The notes: a model not told the origin generated them from the letters alone. Positions 1 to 7,695 are shown, counted from the stretch's first letter. The stretch: 11,253 nucleotides of DNA from SKVR01 sp964491395 (GCA_964491395.1 CAZBGI010000097.1:1-11253), one strand, 5' to 3'. Program-made: numbers and translations.

Positions 1-57
1 TAACACTTTTTCTCTGGCCTTCTCAAATCTTTGCACAGCAAGAAGAGGAAGAGAACC

Positions 58-108
58 TGTCGAAACCACACCTGCACAGCACGTCCCCTTCGACAAACTC
101 AGGGTACC
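58..108. repeat. REP-like palindromic intergenic repeat
   Basis: The core CCCTTCGACAAACTCAGGG (86-104) has complementary ends CCCT/AGGG. It resembles the widely dispersed intergenic repeat whose other strand reads roughly CCCTGAGCTTGTCGAAGGG, known from many bacteria and often linked to REP-associated transposases. In addition TGTCGAA at 58-64 is an exact reverse complement of TTCGACA at 89-95, which gives a 7-bp stem around a 24-nt loop. Family membership rests on memory of the motif, not on a search. Confidence 0.4.
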
Positions 109-195
109 AACCACTCCACATCCCTGACATGGCCCCATTTATCCTCCCCCGGAAAACTATTTCTCAACAAAAACATTCTGTATCAAATATTATCG

Positions 196-203
196 TACCT
201 TTG
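196..203 (+). promoter_or_regulatory. Bacteroidota-type -7 promoter element for the helicase
   Basis: TACCTTTG matches the TAnnTTTG -7 consensus used by the Bacteroidota primary sigma factor and is followed by CACCGC, a context common at such promoters. A clean -33 TTTG is not visible. Transcription would begin near 210, giving a leader of about 290 nt before the helicase ATG. A near-identical -7 with its downstream context (TATCTTTGCATCGC) occurs upstream of the porin at 9457-9470. Confidence 0.5.
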
Positions 204-453
204 CACCGCTTTTGCATCAGGCTTGTTGTGTATAAAAACATATTAGGGTAAAGCCGGATGCGACTTTTTATCTAATGATTGTTTTTATGCAAAAATACGA
301 GGTAGACTGCTACCCATCAACAAACCACGAAAGATGCAGAGGTTATCTTTCCATTTAACAATTTCGCAAGACGGCTTTTCCTTTAAGATCAGATTCGCAT
401 CTTACCCGAACACCTCAACCCGTCTTTAACCCATTGTAATATTCAAATCAACA

Positions 454-488
454 GCCAGGCATGGTCTGGATGAAATCCGCTTGCTGGC
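454..488 (+). promoter_or_regulatory. hairpin in helicase 5' leader
   Basis: GCCAG (454-458) pairs with CTGGC (484-488); after a bulged G, CA (460-461) pairs with TG (482-483). An inner GGAT-GAA-ATCC hairpin (468-478) stacks inside. The structure ends 15 nt before the helicase start, within reach of the ribosome footprint, so it could make translation depend on temperature or on the helicase itself. The pairing is visible; the regulatory role is inferred from the long leaders known for cold-shock genes. Confidence 0.3.
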
Positions 489-503
489 ATCCAAAATTCA
501 ATT

Positions 504-2162
504 ATGATTACTACTTTAGAAAACACTTTTGCCGATCTCTTTCTCAGCGAAGAAGTACTGAGAGGCATCACAGAGATGGGCTACGAAACGCCCACCCCCA
601 TTCAGGAACAATCCATTCCGGTTATGCTGGAAGGACATGATATGATTGGCCAGGCCCAGACGGGCACCGGTAAAACGGCCGCTTTCGGTCTGCCCATTCT
701 TGAAAAAATTGATTTGCACGACAGGCGCGTACAAGCCCTGATCCTCTGCCCCACCCGTGAATTGTGCGTGCAGATTGCAGACGAATTAACCAAAATGTCG
801 GCCCACAAAAGGGGCATTAAAATTCTTTCCATCTATGGAGGCGACTCTATGTCGCGCCAGATGCGAGGACTGAAGGACGGTTCTCAAATCGTGGTGGGTA
901 CACCCGGACGTGTAATGGACCACCTCAGAAGAGGAAGTCTGAATATTACCGGATTAAAAGTGGCCGTGATGGACGAAGCCGATGAAATGCTCAATATGGG
1001 TTTCCGTGAAGACATGGAAACCATCCTGGAAGACACCCCAACAGACAAACAAACCGTGATGTTTTCGGCCACCATGTCGAAGCCTATCCTGGAAATCAGC
1101 CGTAAATTCCTGCAGAACCCCAAAATCATCCGGGTAGCAGATCAAAATGTAACGGCCTCTACCATCGAGCAGATTTATTTCGAAACCCGCGGAGCCAAAA
1201 AGAACCGCATCATTTCGGATCTCATCCAATTGCACGAATTGAAACTTTCACTGGTATTCTGCAACACCAAGGCAAGAACTGACAGTGTTACCGAAGAACT
1301 GCGCAAGGCCGGAATTAAAGCAGATGCACTGCATGGCGATTTGAGCCAGAGCATGAGAAACCAGGTACTGGGAAGATTTAAGAACGCAGAAATCAATGTG
1401 CTCGTTGCGACCGATGTAGCAGCACGAGGGCTGGACGTAAACAATGTGGATGCAGTTTTTAATTTTGACCTTCCCCACGACAACGAATATTATGTGCACC
1501 GGATTGGTCGCACAGGGCGTGCCGGAAAAACCGGGCGTGCCTTCAGCTTTGCCGAATCGCGCAAGGATGACCGAAAAATCATGGAACTGGAACGCTTCAT
1601 CAAGATGAAAATCGTGAAGGGCCATCTCCCCTCCTACCGCGAACTGCTGGAATCCAACCTGGGCCGTCTGGAAAACTCTCTGATGACCATTGCCACAGAA
1701 AACAACCTGAAAGACTACGAAAAGGTGCTGCAGGATATGTACCAGAAAGGATTTGACCCCCACCTGCTGGCAGCCTGCCTGCTGAAAAATGTACTCGACG
1801 AGAAAGGAATCAGCCTGAAAGAACCCAAACCGGAGAAACCCCGGACAGAAAGAAAAGAAAGAGCAGAAAGGCCGGGAAAACCTGAACGCAACGGCGGCAA
1901 AAGAGGGTATGAATCAGACAACGGACCCAAGATAAGAATGCATCTTGGTTTGGGAAAGAAAGACAAAATCAAGCCCGGCGACATCGTGGGTGCCATTACC
2001 GGAGAGTGCAAAATCCCCGGCAACCAAATCGGCGTGATTGATATGTTTGACCATTTCAGCTATTTTGAAATTTCCGAAAGCCAGGTGCGCAAAGTGCTCA
2101 AGGGTATGAATAAAAATACCATCAAAGGGAAAAAGGTAATGCTTTCCATTGCACGGAACTAA
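504..2162 (+). CDS. DEAD-box ATP-dependent RNA helicase with DbpA-type C-terminal domain
   Basis: This is a 552-residue cytoplasmic helicase that would unwind short RNA duplexes with ATP, with likely roles in ribosome assembly, RNA decay or cold adaptation. All core motifs are intact: Q motif (F9, Q34), motif I AQTGTGKT (51-58), Ia PTREL (83-87), TPGR (133-136), DEAD (157-160), SAT (188-190), ARGLD (307-311) and HRIGRTGR (332-339). A lysine/arginine-rich linker (about 437-475) leads to an RRM-like DbpA-type RNA-binding domain (about 474-550). That domain places it with DeaD/CsdA, DbpA and CshA rather than the tail-less RhlE group; 23S rRNA specificity cannot be decided. The ATG at 504 is chosen because the Q motif follows closely; no Shine-Dalgarno is seen, as is usual in Bacteroidota. 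It appears monocistronic, with a long leader in front and a strong terminator behind. Confidence 0.95.
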   Translation: MITTLENTFADLFLSEEVLRGITEMGYETPTPIQEQSIPVMLEGHDMIGQAQTGTGKTAAFGLPILEKIDLHDRRVQALILCPTRELCVQIADELTKMSAHKRGIKILSIYGGDSMSRQMRGLKDGSQIVVGTPGRVMDHLRRGSLNITGLKVAVMDEADEMLNMGFREDMETILEDTPTDKQTVMFSATMSKPILEISRKFLQNPKIIRVADQNVTASTIEQIYFETRGAKKNRIISDLIQLHELKLSLVFCNTKARTDSVTEELRKAGIKADALHGDLSQSMRNQVLGRFKNAEINVLVATDVAARGLDVNNVDAVFNFDLPHDNEYYVHRIGRTGRAGKTGRAFSFAESRKDDRKIMELERFIKMKIVKGHLPSYRELLESNLGRLENSLMTIATENNLKDYEKVLQDMYQKGFDPHLLAACLLKNVLDEKGISLKEPKPEKPRTERKERAERPGKPERNGGKRGYESDNGPKIRMHLGLGKKDKIKPGDIVGAITGECKIPGNQIGVIDMFDHFSYFEISESQVRKVLKGMNKNTIKGKKVMLSIARN

Positions 2163-2202
2163 ACCTCTTTGTTTTAGTCCGGTCAATTATCAATACCAAA
2201 GT

Positions 2203-2236
2203 GAGGGTGTGGCCTGAGGTCATACCCTCTTTTTTT
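2203..2236 (+). terminator. intrinsic terminator of the helicase gene
   Basis: GAGGGTGTGGCC (2203-2214) pairs without a mismatch with GGTCATACCCTC (2218-2229), using two G-T wobbles, around a TGA loop. Seven T residues follow (2230-2236). It begins 40 nt after the helicase stop codon. Confidence 0.9.
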
Positions 2237-2326
2237 CTTGTTTTCCGGATATGCCACCATTTTATAATAGAAAATAAATCCTCCGCCTTCTTATTGTCAG
2301 ACGGCAACCAATATTGTACAATGAAG

Positions 2327-2530
2327 AATCCCACAAGGGTTCAACAATAATAGCCGTAGGTGCCAACCTACGGATGAGTTGTACACAATGTAATGTGAAC
2401 CCTGAAAGGGTTCAATATTAACAAAACAAGATGTTTAATTCAATCCTTTTCAGGGTTGCAGAAAAATGCGCATCCATTTACCACGGGTTTCACCCACGGC
2501 TATTATTGTTCAACCTCTTCGAGGTTGCAG
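2327..2530. repeat. nested palindromic REP-like cluster
   Basis: At least four small hairpins are arranged as inverted pairs. Outer arms: GGTTCAACAATAATAGCCGT (2338-2357) on the left and, on the right, its near-exact reverse complement ending near 2514 (ACGGCTATTATTGTTCAACC). Each carries a hairpin: CCGTAGGTGCCAACCTACGG (2354-2373, 8-bp stem) on the left and CCACGGGTTTCACCCACGG (2481-2499, two mismatches) on the right. Inner arms: AACCCTGAAAGGGTTCAAT (2398-2416) and TTCAATCCTTTTCAGGGTTG (2439-2458), again inverse copies. The outermost ends carry further imperfect hairpins (2327-2341 and 2511-2525). Such mixed AACCCT..AGGGTT and CCGTRGGT..ACCYACGG elements are common between genes in Bacteroidota and are typically spread by REP-associated tyrosine transposases. 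No transposase is in the window. Confidence 0.7.
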
Positions 2531-2607
2531 CAAATATGCTGTTTTGTCCAGATTAATTAAGCCCCGGGGAACCACTACTGATAATAGTGTTTCTTAAGAG
2601 CAAAAAG

Positions 2608-2740
2608 CAGATGAACCGAGCCATGATAATACTATTGACACACACGCGGATGATTATAATTCGTAGCATGGTAAAACATGCAGCCAAAGTATTGTTGGCG
2701 AGCTCCATCTGACCACATTAATCAAATTATAAACAGATGA
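2608..2740 (+). repeat. unrecognised ~130-bp repeat, copy A
   Basis: Copy A of an element that recurs at 11035 and 11164. It opens CAGATGAACCGAGCC and its hairpin-forming part closes with GGCGAGCTCCATCTG (2697-2711), so the two ends are imperfectly complementary and can form the base of a ~104-nt hairpin. Inside lies a 24-bp core (2635-2658, TTGACAC...GATGATTATA) identical in copy B. An A/T-rich linker ending AAATTATAAACAGATGAA leads into what would be the next unit, but the sequence diverges after 2741. A 33-codon frame (2611-2712) exists in this copy but is not kept in the others. The family is not recognised. Confidence 0.7.
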
Positions 2741-2885
2741 AAGAAAAAATTCGGGACACCCATATTGCAAGGCGCAAATCAATATACACCTCTCTTGTAG
2801 TAGGTATAGTTTCAAATAAAACTCATCCGGAAAACAGGAAAACAGAAGCAGTCATACCCGAACTTCAGAATTTCAAAACAAAAGT

Positions 2886-2922
2886 GAGGGCATGGTTTTA
2901 GGTCATGTTCTCGTTTCTTTTT
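2886..2922 (+). terminator. second terminator-like hairpin
   Basis: GAGGGCATGG (2886-2895) pairs with TCATGTTCTC (2903-2912), with three G-T wobbles, around TTTTAGG, and is followed by GTTTCTTTTT. It is similar in sequence to the helicase terminator (both read GTGAGGG..TGG..T.AGGTCAT) but weaker. No recognisable gene ends immediately upstream, so it may be a duplicated terminator or the end of an untranslated transcript. Confidence 0.55.
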
Positions 2923-2986
2923 GGCATCTCAATGGCATTGTAAAATAATACAAAACACCCCAATACCCTGCTCAATCAAACATTAA

Positions 2987-3004
2987 AATGCGTAAATTAG
3001 CATT
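2987..3004. promoter_or_regulatory. small inverted repeat upstream of the ATPase
   Basis: AATGCGTAAATTAGCATT has arms AATGC(G)TAA and TTAGCATT, exact complements apart from one extra G, centred about 55 bp before the ATPase start. It could be an operator or chance in A/T-rich DNA. No regulator gene lies nearby. Confidence 0.2.
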
Positions 3005-3051
3005 TCGACATTACAAAACATCCATATTAATAGATAAATACGGAACATAAG

Positions 3052-5742
3052 ATGGCAGAAGAGAAAGAAAAGAAGAAAACCCGCTGGCATTCCATGGAGG
3101 CACAAGAAGTAGTGAAAGAATTCGATACCAGCGAATCTGAGGGGCTGAGCAAGGATGAAGCAGGTAAGAGGCTGGAGGAGCATGGAAGAAACGAATTGCC
3201 CGGGGGAAAGAAACAAAGCTGGTGGATGCGTTTGTTGCAGCAATTTAACAATGTTCTTATTTATGTATTGCTGGCAGCTGCACTGATTACCGCTCTGATG
3301 GAGCATTGGATTGACATGTGGGTCATACTGGCGGTTGTAATTATCAATGCGTTGATTGGCTTTATCCAGGAAGGAAAAGCAGAAAAAGCGCTGGAAGGCA
3401 TTCGCAACATGCTTTCTATTGAAGCAGTGGTGATGAGAGATGGGGAGAAAAAAACCATTGATGCTGAAGAGCTGGTTCCCGGAGATATTGTCTTTCTAAA
3501 ATCCGGGAACAAAATCCCTGCCGACATCCGGCTTTTCAAATCCAAAGATCTAAGGGTGGAAGAATCGCCGCTCACGGGAGAATCTACTGCCGTGGAAAAA
3601 TCCACCAATGCCGTGAGTGAGGATGCTGTCATTGGCGATCAGTCCTCAATGGCTTTTTCGGGCACGGTGGTAACTTACGGCAAAGCTACGGGAGTGGTTG
3701 TAGCTACCGGATCCAACACAGAAATTGGGAAAATTAATCAGATGATTTCCAAAGTGGAGAAGATTACCACCCCCCTGTTGCAACAAATTGAGAAATTCGG
3801 AAAAAGATTGTCATTGTTCATCCTCGGGATAACCGGTGCATTTTTTGCCTATGGCTATTTTGTGGTAGAATATGAATTAACAGAACTATTCCTGGCTGCC
3901 ATAGGATTGATAGTAGCTTCCATTCCCGAAGGATTACCGGCCATTATGACCATCACCCTGGCCATTGGGGTGCAACGCATGGCCAGCAGAAACGCCATTA
4001 TACGCCGTCTTCCTTCCGTGGAAACCCTGGGTGCTGTAGATGTAATCTGTTCTGACAAAACAGGAACCCTTACCTGCAATGAGATGACTGCCCGCGCCAT
4101 TGTAACTGCCGAAAAAGAATACAAGGTGGAAGGGACGGGTTATGAACCCAAAGGAAAAATTCTGCTGGATGATAAAGAAATAGATCCGGAGGCAGACAAG
4201 GTATTGCTGCAATTATTGCAAACCATCCGTACGAGCAATAATTCTGAAATCAGTGAAGGAGAAGAGGGCAAATGGGAACTCAGCGGCACACCTACCGAAG
4301 GAGCATTGCTTACCCTAAGCTATAAGGCAGGTTTAAAGGATTTCAAACCCGAACGCATCGACCAGATTCCCTTCGAGTCAGACCATAAATACATGGCCAC
4401 GCTCAACAAGGTGGAAGATGAGGTATTTGTTTTTATGACGGGTGCTCCGGAGAAAGTATTAGACACGTGCGACAAACAATACACCGCTGATGGAGAAGCT
4501 GACCTGGACAGAAATTACTGGGAAAAGAAAATGGAAGAAGTGGCAGCCGACGGACAACGCATGCTGGCTGCCGCTTTTAAAAAAACCGACAGCAACCGGA
4601 CCGAAATTGACAAGGAAGACCTGGAAAAAAACAAAACCTTCCTGGGTGTGATAGGCATCATTGACCCCCCGCGCAAGGAGGTGGTAGAAGCCATCAAAGA
4701 ATGTAAGGAAGCCGGTGTAAAGGTAAAAATGATTACCGGTGATCATGCCATAACGGCAAAAGCCATTGGAAAGGAGCTGGGCATTGGCGACGGAGAGAAA
4801 GTCATGACAGGAAAGGAACTCGAGGAGATGAGTGATGAAAAGATGCGTGACATTGTCAATGAGTATGATGTGTATGCCCGTACAAGTCCTGAACATAAAC
4901 TCCGACTCGTTACCGCCCTGCAGGATAACGGGCACCTTGCAGCCATGACAGGAGACGGCGTAAACGATGCTCCGGCACTAAAAAAAGCCAATATAGGCAT
5001 TGCCATGGGCATCAAAGGGACCGAAGTGAGCAAAGATGCTTCAGAAATGGTATTGGCCGACGACAATTTTGCCTCCATTGTCAATGCCATTGAAGAAGGA
5101 CGAACAGTGTATGACAACATCCGCAAGGCCCTGTTGTTTATCCTTCCTACCAATGGAGCCGAAGCCCTGGTTTTGATGTCGGCCATAGTAATGGGCATGG
5201 TTATGCCTATCACCCCGGCACAGATTTTATGGGTAAACATGGTTACAGCCGTAACGCTGGCCCTGGCACTTTCCTTCGAACCCATGGAGGAGAAGGTAAT
5301 GGAAAGAGAACCCCGTAGATCAGATGAACCCATCCTGAGCAAGCTCTTTATATGGCGCATTGCTTTTGTTTCTTTCCTCATTGGAGGTATAACCCTGGCC
5401 ATGTTCAATTACCTGCAGTCTCTGGATGTAAGTCAGGAATCAGCCCGTACCGTTGCCGTCAACACGTTGGTGGCGGGACAGTTGTTCTACCTGTTCAATT
5501 GCCGTGCAATAAAACGGCCCAGCCTGGGAAAAGGCTTCTTTGCCAACAAATATGCTTTTATAGCCGTTGCAGCATTGATCATTTTGCAGGCACTCTTTGT
5601 GTATGTTCCATTTATGAACAGCTTTTTCGGGACAGAAGCCATTGAAGCAGGTTACTGGCTCTATCCCCTGGCCGCAGGTTTGTTGGTCTTTTTCGTGGTT
5701 GAGCTGGAAAAATTTATCATTCTGAAAGTTAAAGGAAAGTAA
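3052..5742 (+). CDS. P-type cation-transporting ATPase (P2, SERCA/PMCA-like)
   Basis: This 896-residue inner-membrane pump couples ATP hydrolysis to cation movement. In order: cation-ATPase N-terminal domain (about 10-80), TM1-2, actuator loop with TGES (175-178), TM3-4 with PEGLP (292-296), DKTGT with phosphorylated D335, nucleotide domain (about 345-530), TGDH (562-565), TGDGVNDAP (633-641), then six C-terminal membrane segments. By alignment by eye to SERCA, ion-site residues E309, N768, E771, N796 and T799 are kept (E293, N701, E704, N729, T732), but D800 is A733 and E908 is Q810. The loss of two site-I acidic ligands argues against standard two-calcium transport, so the ion is uncertain. 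The KGAPE lysine is T463. Length is normal. ATG 3052 directly precedes the N-terminal domain. The gene is monocistronic and converges on the osmolyte operon. Confidence 0.93.
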   Translation: MAEEKEKKKTRWHSMEAQEVVKEFDTSESEGLSKDEAGKRLEEHGRNELPGGKKQSWWMRLLQQFNNVLIYVLLAAALITALMEHWIDMWVILAVVIINALIGFIQEGKAEKALEGIRNMLSIEAVVMRDGEKKTIDAEELVPGDIVFLKSGNKIPADIRLFKSKDLRVEESPLTGESTAVEKSTNAVSEDAVIGDQSSMAFSGTVVTYGKATGVVVATGSNTEIGKINQMISKVEKITTPLLQQIEKFGKRLSLFILGITGAFFAYGYFVVEYELTELFLAAIGLIVASIPEGLPAIMTITLAIGVQRMASRNAIIRRLPSVETLGAVDVICSDKTGTLTCNEMTARAIVTAEKEYKVEGTGYEPKGKILLDDKEIDPEADKVLLQLLQTIRTSNNSEISEGEEGKWELSGTPTEGALLTLSYKAGLKDFKPERIDQIPFESDHKYMATLNKVEDEVFVFMTGAPEKVLDTCDKQYTADGEADLDRNYWEKKMEEVAADGQRMLAAAFKKTDSNRTEIDKEDLEKNKTFLGVIGIIDPPRKEVVEAIKECKEAGVKVKMITGDHAITAKAIGKELGIGDGEKVMTGKELEEMSDEKMRDIVNEYDVYARTSPEHKLRLVTALQDNGHLAAMTGDGVNDAPALKKANIGIAMGIKGTEVSKDASEMVLADDNFASIVNAIEEGRTVYDNIRKALLFILPTNGAEALVLMSAIVMGMVMPITPAQILWVNMVTAVTLALALSFEPMEEKVMEREPRRSDEPILSKLFIWRIAFVSFLIGGITLAMFNYLQSLDVSQESARTVAVNTLVAGQLFYLFNCRAIKRPSLGKGFFANKYAFIAVAALIILQALFVYVPFMNSFFGTEAIEAGYWLYPLAAGLLVFFVVELEKFIILKVKGK

Positions 5743-5797
5743 GCAGCCGAAAAAACTGCCGGCAAATCCAGGTATCAGACTGTCAATGGGGTCATAC

Positions 5798-5843
5798 AAC
5801 AAGAGCAGCTACATCCAACAGGCTGCATCTGCTCTTGTTTTCT
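5798..5843 (+). terminator. intrinsic terminator after the P-type ATPase
   Basis: AACAAGAGCAG (5798-5808) pairs exactly with CTGCTCTTGTT (5829-5839), and a T-rich tail (TTGTTTTCTT) follows. It lies in the 145-bp gap between two convergent genes. On the opposite strand the tail is poor in T, so it probably serves the ATPase best and the minus-strand operon only weakly. Confidence 0.75.
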
Positions 5844-5887
5844 TATGGGTATTTTCAGATTAAACAATCCGCATTGGTACACATGAG

Positions 5888-6763
5888 CTACATAATTTTC
5901 TCCCTTTCAGGCCCCAGGTCGCGGGTCCATTGATTAACAACAAATTCATTGCTTTGAATCCATCTCTTTACCCCTTCCAGCGGATCGGAACTGAGGTGCA
6001 TCTCAAAAAGCAGAGAATTCATTTGACGTTCGGTCAGCACCATTCTGTCAAGGAAGGTGGCCACATGCACAAACTCCTCTGTAAAGCCGGTTCGGGCAAT
6101 GCTGTAAATCTGTTCTTCTGCCCTGTATACCATTTGCGGATCTTCAAGGAACCGCAAATCATACCGGAAGAAAATCCAGTGAGGCTCCCATCCGGTAATA
6201 ACGATATCCTCCTGGCGTTGAACGGCCGTGCGCAATTTGTCGGTCATTTCCTCTTCCGACAACACCAGCAACTCATTGGGCAATTGGTAGGCATCAAGAG
6301 CTTCACGGGTAACACGCATAATACCTGCCGTACTGTCAATTCCTACTATGGGGCCATTGTAAGAATCCCTGAGTTGCTCCATATTTTCTACCTCCATGTA
6401 GTCGGGAACCACCAATCCGGTACGTGCAGGCTCATAATTGACTCCAAGGATGTCTAACTGATCCCCGTACAATTCCATGTATTCACTGTGGGTGGCAGGC
6501 ATCCATACATCCAGAAAAACATCTGCCTCTCCGGAGGCAATATCATTGAATATTTCGTCCACATCAGTCATGCGGGTTGTAACCTTGAATCCCATATCCC
6601 GCTCCAGTAAAAAGGAAACAAGATAGGTCATGGCCATGCTTTCCGACCAGTCGGTATAAAGCATCTTTATTTGTCGTTGTTCACTCACTTGGCGATCTGA
6701 CGGGGAAACACAACTTCCCAGCATCAGTGCGAAAACCAGCAATATAACCAGGGTATTTTTCAT
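5888..6763 (-). CDS. OpuAC/ProX-type glycine betaine (quaternary amine) binding lipoprotein
   Basis: This 291-residue protein would bind glycine betaine or a related quaternary amine in the periplasm. Residues 1-18 form a lipoprotein signal with lipobox LGSC and lipidated C18. The family signatures are clear: DWSES (38-42), DVWMPATH (85-92), GLVVPDYM (116-123), an internal IVGID..AGIM stretch (139-149) and GWEPHW (191-196) followed by YDLRFLEDP. W39, W87 and W192 are placed to form the aromatic cage that holds the trimethylammonium group in OpuAC/ProX proteins; this is inferred by eye. Members normally feed an ABC importer, but no ATPase or permease gene is present. It is the last gene of an operon, 14 nt after the universal stress gene. 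No surface-export signal is obvious after C18, so it probably faces the periplasm. Choline, carnitine or proline betaine are alternative ligands. Confidence 0.88.
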   Translation of the reverse strand: MKNTLVILLVFALMLGSCVSPSDRQVSEQRQIKMLYTDWSESMAMTYLVSFLLERDMGFKVTTRMTDVDEIFNDIASGEADVFLDVWMPATHSEYMELYGDQLDILGVNYEPARTGLVVPDYMEVENMEQLRDSYNGPIVGIDSTAGIMRVTREALDAYQLPNELLVLSEEEMTDKLRTAVQRQEDIVITGWEPHWIFFRYDLRFLEDPQMVYRAEEQIYSIARTGFTEEFVHVATFLDRMVLTERQMNSLLFEMHLSSDPLEGVKRWIQSNEFVVNQWTRDLGPEREKIM

Positions 6764-6777
6764 AGAATATCTTTTTA

Positions 6778-7695
6778 TTATTCAAACAATGCTTTAAAAA
6801 AGCCTACAAATTCCTTCACATCTTTTACTATCAGCACAGGTACGTTTTTCTCTACCCCGGCCAGCTTTTCAGAGGTACTGTCCATGATAATATTGGCCAG
6901 TTGAGACTTCAGCCTTGTTCCTGTTATCACCAAATCTACCTGGTTTCTGACAGCATAATTGTATAAGGACTGAGCCTCATCCCCTTTAACATCCACCGTA
7001 TAATCAAACGGAATATCAGCAGGGAGCTTGTATTTTTTTACAAATTTGTTGTACTGTTTGCTCATATAGGGCTCCAGTTGTTTTTTCAACTTCTGGGCAG
7101 CCTGAGCAGTTTGCTCAGGAAAATAGTTATAAGGAAGCTTATACACATGGTGGAATTCAACACCTGCTCCGGTGATATCCTGTAAGTATCTGGCCATCTG
7201 AAGGGCAATTACTGAAGGACTGCCAAAATTGGTCCGCACCATGATTCGGGAAAACTGATAATGGGAAGTTTCACTGATAAGCAGTACAGCAGAAGGAATC
7301 AAACCAATAATCTTCTTTACAACTCCACCTTCTCCCACATATCCGATTTTCTTACCCATAACAGCCAGATCTGTCTTATGGTTGCGGGCATATTTTACAA
7401 TTTTCTCTACCGTCAACCCCTCTTCCATTACTACATTGGGTTTCAACTTATCAGTATGTTTATAATGCTCCTGCACTTTTTCCTCAACCTCCTCTTTCAG
7501 AAGTTCTTTCAGGGGTCTGTCGCTATCTGTGATGGTTCCGGTTATTTCCTCCGGTATTTCGTAGGTATCCATCACATGAATAAATGTTACAGAAGAAGGA
7601 TTAAAGGTTTCTACCATAAAATTGGCATACCCTATCAAAGACTCATCCATTTCGGTGAGATCCAGGCAAAACAATAAATTATCGAATTTAAACAT
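6778..7695 (-). CDS. tandem-domain universal stress protein (UspA family)
   Basis: This 305-residue soluble protein has two UspA folds, about 1-142 and 147-292, each starting with a beta strand (FDNLLFCLDLTE; FSRIMVRTNFGS) and ending with a typical VLLI or VLIV strand. The ATP-binding pattern G-2x-G-9x-G-[S/T] is degenerate in both halves. In the first, the loop after G114 is shortened before G123-G124. In the second, the equivalents of the second and third glycines are L262 and D272, with S273 kept. Nucleotide binding is therefore doubtful, although some divergent members still bind. It sits between the BCCT transporter (12 nt upstream) and the binding lipoprotein (14 nt downstream), so it is cotranscribed with a betaine uptake system. 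Usp proteins next to transporters often act as regulators, as with TeaD beside the TeaABC ectoine transporter. A role in damping uptake is plausible but inferred. Confidence 0.9.
   Translation of the reverse strand: MFKFDNLLFCLDLTEMDESLIGYANFMVETFNPSSVTFIHVMDTYEIPEEITGTITDSDRPLKELLKEEVEEKVQEHYKHTDKLKPNVVMEEGLTVEKIVKYARNHKTDLAVMGKKIGYVGEGGVVKKIIGLIPSAVLLISETSHYQFSRIMVRTNFGSPSVIALQMARYLQDITGAGVEFHHVYKLPYNYFPEQTAQAAQKLKKQLEPYMSKQYNKFVKKYKLPADIPFDYTVDVKGDEAQSLYNYAVRNQVDLVITGTRLKSQLANIIMDSTSEKLAGVEKNVPVLIVKDVKEFVGFFKALFE

Larger units (their letters stand above)
1..503. other. gene-free leader region upstream of the helicase
   Basis: No convincing coding region is visible on either strand; the open frame from a TTG at 31 to 246 has low-complexity, unrecognisable content. 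The stretch holds a REP-like inverted repeat (58-108), a Bacteroidota-type promoter element (196-203) and a hairpin 15 nt before the helicase start (454-488). The roughly 290 nt between the promoter and the start codon would form a long untranslated leader. The end of any upstream gene lies outside the window. Confidence 0.6.
2163..3051. other. 889-bp repeat-rich intergenic region
   Basis: No credible gene is seen between the helicase and the P-type ATPase. The region holds two related terminator hairpins (2203-2236 and 2886-2922), a nested palindromic cluster (2327-2530), one copy of an unrecognised repeat (2608-2740) and a small dyad (2987-3004). No clear TAnnTTTG promoter for the ATPase was found. 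Confidence 0.7.

Noticed and set aside
31..246. 71-codon frame from a TTG start
   Set aside because: It has a non-ATG start and unrecognisable composition, and it overlaps a palindromic repeat and the helicase promoter element.
1248..1763. 171-codon antisense frame within the helicase
   Set aside because: It overlaps conserved helicase motifs V and VI on the plus strand and has no recognisable domain.
2635..2660. TTGACA and TATAAT in the repeat core, resembling a sigma-70 promoter
   Set aside because: The spacer is only 14 bp, and Bacteroidota primary promoters use TAnnTTTG rather than this pair. It may still matter for foreign polymerases, but no support is visible.
2611..2712. 33-codon frame MNRAMIILLTHTRMIII... 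in repeat copy A
   Set aside because: Copy B has a TGA at codon three and copy C stops after 18 codons, and substitutions between copies do not favour silent sites. The conservation is better explained at the nucleic-acid level.
2737..2901. 54-codon frame starting MKEKIRDTHIARRKS
   Set aside because: It starts inside the conserved repeat linker and its TAG stop lies in the loop of a terminator hairpin. No domain, signal or start context supports it. It remains possible but unsupported.
4743..5408. 221-codon antisense frame within the P-type ATPase
   Set aside because: It is a mirror of a real coding region on the plus strand, whose motifs are intact throughout; the antisense product is low-complexity Ser/Met-rich.
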